Part shown: piece by piece, positions 9,599 to 16,200 of the stretch
Position numbering within the stretch: position 1 is the first letter of the stretch
How the letters are laid out: every line of letters starts with the position of its first letter
Assembly (NCBI GenBank): GCA_905372275.1
Contig: CAJPON010000003.1
Span: forward strand, 1-64,000
DNA: 64,000 nucleotides
From: Candidatus Saccharimonadota bacterium
GTDB lineage: Bacteria; Patescibacteriota; Saccharimonadia; Saccharimonadales; Saccharimonadaceae
Direction of reading: 5' to 3'
Notes under the pieces: model-generated
Told to the model about the DNA's origin: nothing
The model's input: the letters and a program-made list of their open reading frames with translations, nothing else
Databases searched by the model: none
Program-made: the position numbers and the translations under genes

Positions 9599-9621
9599 CC
9601 GCCCTTGACACAGAAGGGCGG
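9599..9621. other. Perfect 8-bp hairpin
   Basis: CCGCCCTT and AAGGGCGG flank a 7-base loop. There is no T-run on either side. It lies 15 bases upstream of the TATAAT at 9578-9583, where a -35 region or activator/repressor site would be, so it could be an operator for the polymerase unit. That role is inference. Confidence 0.35.
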
Positions 9622-9700
9622 CTCACTAGAGAAGTACGGGAAATATTTCTCAAAGCGTATTATCCGCCAGCTTCATTAAATTATCCTTAAAAAGCCTAGC

Positions 9701-9730
9701 TTGCCACCGATTACTGTTATCTGCTATAAT
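9701..9730 (+). promoter_or_regulatory. Promoter of tRNA-Met
   Basis: TTGCCA (9701-9706) and TATAAT (9725-9730) with an 18-base spacer. This predicts a start about 14 bases before the mature tRNA. Confidence 0.65.
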
Positions 9731-9750
9731 CTACAGTGCTTTACTCTTGC

Positions 9751-9827
9751 GGCACTGTAGCTCAGTTGGTTAGAGCGTAGGACTCATAAGCCTAAGGTCA
9801 CTGGTTCGATCCCAGTCAGTGCTACCA
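9751..9827 (+). tRNA. tRNA-Met (CAT), elongator
   Basis: A 77-base cloverleaf. Acceptor GGCACTG pairs with CAGTGCT (one G-T pair), the D-arm is GCTC/GAGC, the anticodon loop is CTCATAA and the T-arm contains GGTTCGATCC. CCA is encoded. The acceptor and D-arm resemble Gram-positive elongator tRNA-Met. The last anticodon-stem pair is an A-G mismatch (31-39). It lacks the initiator-type acceptor and D-arm. Confidence 0.9.
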
Positions 9828-9835
9828 AAGAAAAC

Positions 9836-9864
9836 TCCCCGCCTTTGCTGCGGGGATTTTTCTT
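9836..9864 (+). terminator. Intrinsic terminator after tRNA-Met
   Basis: The stem CCCCGC/GCGGGG has a 7-base loop and is followed by ATTTTTCTTT. It starts 9 bases after the encoded CCA. Confidence 0.85.
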
Positions 9865-9880
9865 TGCGCTTAAACCGCCG

Positions 9881-10015
9881 CTAAAACGCAAAATCTTCAA
9901 CTTCCAGCAGATCATTACGGCGATTAATAAATTCTCGCAGTTCTACCGTTGTACGCGGCCGATTCCAGGTAGCATTCTCGTTATGTAATGAGTTATTTGA
10001 TTCGGTGACTTCCAT
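9881..10015 (-). CDS. Small acidic protein, 44 aa
   Basis: ATG at 10013-10015, stop at 9881-9883. An AAAAAGGA ribosome site sits 9 bases upstream, and a good promoter lies further up. The product begins MEVTESNNSLHNENATW and ends LLEVEDFAF, with a basic middle (NRPRTTVELREFINRRND). The latter could form one helix, as in small DNA-binding or anti-sigma-like peptides. I do not recognise it. The promoter, inverted repeat and ribosome site together make a real gene more likely than chance. Confidence 0.5.
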   Translation of the reverse strand: MEVTESNNSLHNENATWNRPRTTVELREFINRRNDLLEVEDFAF

Positions 10016-10032
10016 TTTTATTTTTCCTTTTT

Positions 10033-10086
10033 GTATAAGTTAATTACTTATACTTTTAGTATAACACAAACTTGCCAAAAAAGCAA
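10033..10086 (-). promoter_or_regulatory. Promoter with inverted repeat for the 44-aa gene
   Basis: On the minus strand TTGCTT (10081-10086), a 17-base spacer and TATACT (10058-10063). Just downstream, GTATAAGT and ACTTATAC (10033-10053) form an 8-5-8 inverted repeat. It would sit in the initial transcribed region, as a repressor site or 5' hairpin. Confidence 0.5.
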
Positions 10087-10160
10087 TAGCTTTTTACAAA
10101 ATCTTTTGACTTCGCCAGACCGCTTATGGTATAAATAAGATAAGGATTATCAAGACAAAC

Positions 10161-10874
10161 ATGAATACTCTCATCGCTGTTAGCATCATCGCCCTGGCAG
10201 GACTTATCCACGCTAGCTTTCAGTTAAGCGTTAGTATGGCTACATCTCTATCGGGGCATGCCTTAGGACGCAAGCTGGCCGCTCGGCGCACGTTACGGCT
10301 GCTATTTAGCTTTGTAGCTGGCGCCTTCACTATGACACTTTTATGTGTTAGTTTCGCTAGCTATGCTATCGGTGTATTCGCGCCGCACAGTAATCTGTTG
10401 TGGATCACTTTGACTGCTGGTCTGATGATCGTTGGCTTGGCAGTTATCCTTTTTTACTATCGTAAAACCGAAGGTACCGAATTGTGGATTTCACGCAGTT
10501 TTGCCCGATTCTTGCGTAAACGCACCGCCAAAGCCAGCCTTGCTGCCGAAGCGTTTAGTCTAGGATTGACTAGCGTTGTTGCAGAACTACTATTTACTAT
10601 CGTGCCAATCATTACCGCAGCCTGCGCCATCATCGGGCTGCCGCCGATTTGGCAAATCGTTGGCGCAGCAGGTTATACGCTAGCTGCTTCGCTCGGGCTG
10701 CTCATCGTCGCCCTATTGATTGGCAGCGGACGCCAACTGAGCCGCATCCAGCGCTGGCGCGAACAAAACAAATACTTTTTACAATTCGCTGCCGGGCTGG
10801 GTTTGATTATCCTTGGTTTTTATATATACGTTAATACTGTTTCCGACTTAATCATTCAGGTGAACGCTGTATGA
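10161..10874 (+). CDS. Multi-spanning membrane protein, 237 aa
   Basis: About six hydrophobic helices with small residues and glycines, a basic loop in the middle (RSFARFLRKRTAKAS) and a paired-repeat look. This recalls CcdA/LysE-type carriers, but no signature motif or conserved cysteine supports that, so the function is open. A TATAAA-like box lies upstream (around 10130). The stop overlaps the start of the ATP-cone gene (ATGA), so the two are translationally coupled. Confidence 0.7.
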   Translation: MNTLIAVSIIALAGLIHASFQLSVSMATSLSGHALGRKLAARRTLRLLFSFVAGAFTMTLLCVSFASYAIGVFAPHSNLLWITLTAGLMIVGLAVILFYYRKTEGTELWISRSFARFLRKRTAKASLAAEAFSLGLTSVVAELLFTIVPIITAACAIIGLPPIWQIVGAAGYTLAASLGLLIVALLIGSGRQLSRIQRWREQNKYFLQFAAGLGLIILGFYIYVNTVSDLIIQVNAV

Positions 10875-11146
10875 AAGTTACCGTTTTCAAACGGGGCAAA
10901 CGCCCGCCAGAAGATTTCGATGCCAAAAAGCTGCGCGCTAGCCTGTACGCCGCCTGCCTTAGTGCTAAAAGCCCCGAGGGGCTAGCTCGCAATTTAGCCG
11001 ATCAAGCTGCTCGCGAGGTCGAAGCTTGGAGCGGCCAAAAATCAGATATCACCACCACCGATATTCGCGCGCAAGCTGGACGATTTCTAGAACATAATCA
11101 TCCTGACGCAGCATATTTATATAAACACCACAAAAAAATGATGTAG
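10871..11146 (+). CDS. Standalone ATP-cone domain protein, 91 aa
   Basis: The protein consists only of an ATP-cone: VTVFKRGKR at the N-terminus, FDAKKLRASLYAAC and a C-terminal DAAYLYKHHKKMM. In NrdR and ribonucleotide reductases this domain senses ATP/dATP. Here there is neither a zinc ribbon (NrdR) nor a reductase. It overlaps the upstream membrane-protein gene by 4 bases and lies 9 bases before the flavoprotein gene. It may be a nucleotide-sensing regulator acting on partners encoded elsewhere. Confidence 0.75.
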   Translation: MKVTVFKRGKRPPEDFDAKKLRASLYAACLSAKSPEGLARNLADQAAREVEAWSGQKSDITTTDIRAQAGRFLEHNHPDAAYLYKHHKKMM

Positions 11147-11155
11147 GAGACATGA

Positions 11156-12532
11156 ATGGCGAAGAGACACAATAAATTTGATTACGATTTAATAGTTATC
11201 GGTAGCGGAGCTGGCGGATCAGCCGCTGCCACTATCGCCGCTCGCAATGGCGCGCGCGTAGCGATTATCGAGGAAGACACCTTTGGCGGCGATTCGCCTA
11301 ACTGGAGCGATGTACCAACCAACGCCTTATTACACGTCGCGCACCTCTATGATCAAGCACGCCACGGCGCCAAGTTCGGCTTACGCTCTAATACGCTTGG
11401 CTACAATTATCCGAGTATTCGCGCCTGGAAAGACCTCGCCGTTAAGCGAACTGGGGCTGCCGGTAATCGCAAATTCTACGAAAACCAAGGCATTACTACC
11501 TATACTGGACATGCCCACTTTCTGTCGCCCAATGAAATTTCCGTTCGACGCAAACACATCAGCGCCGAAAGATTCTTGGTCGCTACGGGTTCGCACTGGG
11601 TAGCTCCAGAAGTACCAGGATTAGACGAAATCCCATTTTTGACAGCGCGCACCATCTTAGAGTCGATGCGTCCACCGAAGAGCCTTTACATCATAGGTGC
11701 TGGCAGCGTTGGCGTCGAGATTGCGCAGCTGATGGCTACTTTCGGTACTAGGGTTTATTTGACTGATATCGCTGCCCGCATTTTACCAAAAGAAGACGAA
11801 GAAGTTGGCGAGCTGCTAGAAGCCTACCTCAAGAAGCATAAAGGCATTACGTCATTAACACAAACACGGACAGTCGCAGCGGTCAAAGACGGACTCGGCT
11901 ACCGCGTATCATTCCTGCGCGGCGGTGTCGAAAAGTCGGTACGCGTCGAGGATATTTTGGTGGCGACTGGCCGTCGGCCAAACCTTGATTTAGGACTAGA
12001 GAACGCCAGCGTCCAATACGACCCAACCGGCATCCATGTTAACGAATATTTACAGACAAGTGCTCGCCACATTTATGCAGCTGGGGATATTATCGGCAAC
12101 TCTGAGCACACGCATACTGCACTGCTAGAATCGCGGATTGCTGCTCATAACCTTTTTTCAAAGAATCAAATCGCGCCAGATTATACTGCTACGCCGCGGA
12201 CAACTTTCACCTTTCCGGAGGTATCTTCTGTCGGCCTGACCGAAGACGATTGTATCAAACGCGACCTCAAAATCAACAAAGCCATGGCACCGCTATCAAT
12301 CATCGGCCGCTCAAATACCAGCGATTTCCGTGACGGCTTCGTCAAATTAGTATGCGATAAAAAGGGTGTCGTAGTAGGCGGCACTATTGTCGCACCGGAT
12401 GCTAGCGATAGCATCCACGAAATCGCCCTAGCTGTGCGGCACGGCCTAACCGCCAAAGACTTGGCAGACACGCCGCACGTTTTCTTGAGCTGGAGTGAAG
12501 CTATTCGGGTCGCTGCTAGCAAATTAGCTTAA
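11156..12532 (+). CDS. FAD-dependent pyridine nucleotide oxidoreductase lacking the redox disulfide
   Basis: The fold is that of lipoamide dehydrogenase/mercuric reductase: GSGAGGSAAATIAARNGARV binds FAD, GAGSVGVEIAQLMATFG binds NAD(P)H, and IYAAGDIIG is the second FAD motif, with a C-terminal dimer domain (458 residues). The CxxxxC active site is absent. The equivalent stretch reads FGGDSPNWSDVP, with Ser47 and Asp52 in place of both cysteines. The C-terminal catalytic His (HPTxSE) is replaced by FLSWSE. It therefore cannot reduce a disulfide in the classic way and may be an NAD(P)H oxidase- or transhydrogenase-like flavoprotein. AGGAG precedes the ATG. Confidence 0.85.
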   Translation: MAKRHNKFDYDLIVIGSGAGGSAAATIAARNGARVAIIEEDTFGGDSPNWSDVPTNALLHVAHLYDQARHGAKFGLRSNTLGYNYPSIRAWKDLAVKRTGAAGNRKFYENQGITTYTGHAHFLSPNEISVRRKHISAERFLVATGSHWVAPEVPGLDEIPFLTARTILESMRPPKSLYIIGAGSVGVEIAQLMATFGTRVYLTDIAARILPKEDEEVGELLEAYLKKHKGITSLTQTRTVAAVKDGLGYRVSFLRGGVEKSVRVEDILVATGRRPNLDLGLENASVQYDPTGIHVNEYLQTSARHIYAAGDIIGNSEHTHTALLESRIAAHNLFSKNQIAPDYTATPRTTFTFPEVSSVGLTEDDCIKRDLKINKAMAPLSIIGRSNTSDFRDGFVKLVCDKKGVVVGGTIVAPDASDSIHEIALAVRHGLTAKDLADTPHVFLSWSEAIRVAASKLA

Positions 12533-12544
12533 ACCAGTCAGTTA

Positions 12545-12587
12545 ACCAAGAAAAAAGCTCAACCAAAAGTTGAGCTTTTTTCTTGGT
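12545..12587. terminator. Bidirectional terminator shared by the flavoprotein gene and tRNA-fMet
   Basis: A perfect 19-bp stem with a 5-base loop (CAAAA): the core GCTCAAC/GTTGAGC is flanked by A6 and T6. In each direction the hairpin is followed by TTTTTT. The outer stem extends into the encoded CCA end of the tRNA gene on the minus strand. Confidence 0.85.
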
Positions 12588-12661
12588 AGCGGGGGCTGGA
12601 TTTGAACCAGCGACCTCTTGGTTATGAGCCAAGCGAGCTGACCAGGCTGCTCCACCCCGCG
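12584..12661 (-). tRNA. Initiator tRNA-fMet (CAT)
   Basis: A 78-base gene with encoded CCA. The acceptor CGCGGGG and the D-arm GGAGCAGCCTGGTCAGCTCG are typical of bacterial initiators, as is the unpaired first position. Here the mismatch is C1-U72 rather than the usual C1-A72. The anticodon loop is CTCATAA. The anticodon stem is CTTGG/CCAAG, so only two of the usual three G-C initiator pairs are present. Confidence 0.9.
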
Positions 12662-12690
12662 ATACGGGTACTATTATAGCAAACTACGTA

Positions 12691-13167
12691 TCACTTCTGC
12701 AAGCGCGAAGCAGCAGTTTTGCCAGTCAGAAAATCAATCCATTGCTGGAAGTTTGACTTGTGCATGGCAGGCGTATTGCCGCGTGGAGCTGTTTTAACAT
12801 ACGATGAGTTATCGTCTTGGCCGTCAAGAGATTTCACTGCAGCGCTATTCTCTGGCAGTATTAGCTGCTTCTCGCCAGGATCTGCCAGACCTAACTTACT
12901 GCGCGCTTCTAACTCTTTATATTCATCGCTCTTATAATAATTTTGTTCGTATTTCAGCGTCTCTACTTCTAGCTGCGCCAGCCGTAATTGTTGTTTTTTT
13001 TCGTCGAGTGCTCGTTGGGCGCTAAAATTCGTCTGGATCGTCGACATTGTACCCATCACCCAACTAACCGCAATGATAATCGCCAACAACAGCACCAATC
13101 CGTTAAAGTTCGCATAATTGAACCAGATATAATGCAGTTGTTGGCGTAATCTTTCAACAAGTTTCAT
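12691..13167 (-). CDS. FtsB/DivIC-like septum formation protein
   Basis: Architecture of a septum formation initiator: a short cytoplasmic N-terminus, one membrane helix (about residues 22-44), a coiled coil (about 48-80) and the family motif ELEARSKLGLADPGEKQ. A Pro/Ser-rich tail of about 45 residues follows. FtsB/DivIC links FtsL and FtsQ in the divisome. At 158 residues it is longer than E. coli FtsB because of the tail. A TATAAT ends 9 bases before the ATG, so the leader is minimal. Confidence 0.85.
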   Translation of the reverse strand: MKLVERLRQQLHYIWFNYANFNGLVLLLAIIIAVSWVMGTMSTIQTNFSAQRALDEKKQQLRLAQLEVETLKYEQNYYKSDEYKELEARSKLGLADPGEKQLILPENSAAVKSLDGQDDNSSYVKTAPRGNTPAMHKSNFQQWIDFLTGKTAASRLQK

Positions 13168-13222
13168 CTATCAACTATTATAAACCATGAGCGGTAATCG
13201 AGATAGCGAGATAAAACGACTC

Positions 13223-16200
13223 TTACTGGCGACGACGGATGATAGCGTATACGCCGGCAGCGCCACCTAGCACCAGCACGCTAGCGCCGATAATATAACC
13301 GTATAGGCTATCACCAGTTTCAGATAAGCGTCCGCCGTTAGCGGCAGCCTTGCCATTCTTTGCTGGAGCTCCAGGTTGATTGCCACCATTAGCTGGCGTA
13401 GTATTCTCTGACCGCTCATAAATTATAACCGGATCGTCGATAACACCGTTAGCAGTTTTATCCATGTCGCCAAAGCCGCCATCGGTAATTGAGTATTCAA
13501 CAATAGTGCGTTTGCCATCGACTGATGTTTTGAGTGTGACTTTCTCGGTAATATCGGTAGCATTAGCGCCATTAATACTGTACTTGATTACTTTTAGGCG
13601 ATTAACTTTGTAGATACGCGATAATTCGAGAGTAATTTTGGTAGTATACCCAACCGCTGGCTGCGCATGTCCGTCACAGTTGATCGTAAACTTGGCCGAG
13701 CCCTGCATCTGATAGCCAGTCGGAATATTTTTCGGCTGCCCTACCGCAGCAGCGTTTTTGATGTTGTAACATTTATCTCCTGAGGTAGACAGCGTAATAT
13801 TGGTATTGTTTGCTTGGCGAATTGTTTGCTTGTTGACAAAGGTTTGGACAACAATCGCATCTAGGCGCGCCTGAAGGTTTGTCTTAACGGCTTGATCCTG
13901 TACTTTATCGACTAGTGTTCGCGCATGCGCTATAGACTGAGCAGTTTTCTGGCTTTCAGCATCGGCAACAGCTGCCTGGGCGGCCGCCTGGACGTCAGCT
14001 TCTTTCTTCTGAGCGGCAGTAACTGCCGAATTGAGCTGCTGTATCGCGGAACTAATATCAGCTGGCGTCGAGCTAGCAGCGGCCTCAACGTTCTTGGCAT
14101 GCTGCAAAGCAGATTTGACTGCAGGATCGTTTCGGATATACACTGGCTGCGCTTCCGCCCGAGTAATCACGTCGCGCAAAGTAGTCTTGTCTGGCCGCAA
14201 GGCATCGAGAGCTGCTTGCAACTCCGACGCCGCCGCTTGCAGTCGCATTACTGATACTGAAGCATCATTGTAGACTTGTTTAGCTTGCTTAATTTTAGCC
14301 TTTAGCGCATTGACAGTGTCAGCACTCATACCAGTCGTATCGACAGTCTCAGCTTTAGTAATAAGTGTGCCAAGCGTTTGTTTAGCATTGCTGAGCTGCT
14401 GCGATACAGCGTCAAGACGCACCTGCAGAGCAGACTTAACCGACGCGTCTTGGACAGCATCAACGAGAGTTTGAGCCGCCGTTATCGACTGTGTCGTTTT
14501 AGCACCTTCTGCTGCCGCAACCGCATTGGCAGCAGCTGTTTGAGCATCAGTTTCTTTCTTTTTAGCAGCATTAATTGCCGACTTCAAATTATTGACAGCT
14601 GTGTTAACTTCTGCTGGCGTTGGATTAGCCGCAGCATAAACATTCTTAGCATGTTGCAGAGCAGTTTTAACCGCTGAATCGTTCTTGATATAAACTGGCT
14701 CTTGGTCAGCATCCGCTATAGCTTTGGCTAGCGCTGTCTTATCGGTTTTGAGGTTATCAAGAGCTGATTGCAATTTGGTTTTGGCTTCAGTAAGCTGCGC
14801 CACAGTTGACTCTTGGTCGTTATTGACTGCTTTAGCTGCAGCAATCGCGGTATTCAAAGCAGCAACAGTCTCGGCCGCTAGACCATCCGTCGGCGTGTTC
14901 TTCGCCTTGTCAATCAATTTCGATAAGGCTGTCCGCGCATCGGTAATTTCCTGTTTGACGGCGTTGAGCTCATCTTGCATCGCTGATTTCTTGGCTGTGT
15001 CCTGAACGTGCGCTAAAAGTGCCTCTGCAGCGCGAATATCAGCAGGCGACTTACTGTTTTTTGCCTTATCAACCGCTATCCGTGCGGCCGCTTGAGCTGC
15101 CGTTTCTTTGGCTATTGCGGCGTCAAGTGCTTGCTTGAGGTCGTTTGTCGCTTGACTAATTTCGGCAGGTGTCGGATTTGGTTTAGCAACAACGTTTTTC
15201 GCAGCTGACAGCGCACTGGCTACCGCCGCATCTGCCTTGATATAATCTGCAGAGTTATTCGCGCGATCTATTTGCGCTTGGAGCTGAGCTTTATCAGCTT
15301 TTGGCAGCGTTGCAGACACTGTTAGCTGACCGTTGAATTGGGCGGTAGCAGCGCCAACTGTAACATTCTTGGTCCAAGTTGCTGACAACTCATGAGTATT
15401 ATTATCATAAATTGGCGAGACAATTTTGACACGACCAGCCCCATCATTAGCCAAATCAGCGCTGTTGGTTATAGCAACAGCCGTACCCGATACATCTTTG
15501 AGCGGCGATGCAAACGGAGTTGTACTCGTACTCATACGGACACGCTGATTAGAAACGTCAAGCTTAGTTAATTTAGTTAAGCGGCCCGCAAACGACATAT
15601 CGCTAATATTACTGCGGTCTGCTTGCAGCGACGTTAATTGCGTCATCGCGCCAATACTATTCAGATCGTTATCAGTTAACGAGGTTGACGATACTTGGAG
15701 AGTCGTTACTTTAGTAAGTTGCTTTAGAACTTCGCTATGCACTAACTGCGGCGTACCATTATCAGCACCAGACAACTGCAATGCCGTCAAGGTGCCCGCA
15801 CTCTTGGCAAAATCAGAAATATCAAACGCTGTCGATTTACTATCTACACTTACTCGTGTCAAATGTGTCAGATTAGCTAGCGGCTTGGTCGAAGCAATCG
15901 GATTGCCAGACGCTAAAAGTACGCTTAAGTTAGCCAAATGCGCCAACGGTTCGATCGACGCGACTTTGTTATTTGTCATTGTCAACTTGGTCAATTTTGC
16001 TAACGATGACAAAGGCGCCAAATCAGCAACTTCGTTATTGTCAATATTCAGCTCTTGCAAATTAGTTGCCTTCTCGAGACCTGTTAGATTTTTGACTTTG
16101 ACACCGCCGTCTACGGTAAGTTGCGTCAACTGAGCTAGCTCGTCCACTGTGATATCCTGAGTGCTCGGACGATTGCTATCAAGCGTTTTATTGATAGCTG

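Noticed and set aside
9599..9621. Hairpin as terminator of the polymerase unit or of an upstream gene
   Set aside because: No T-run on either strand, and it lies upstream of the start of the unit.
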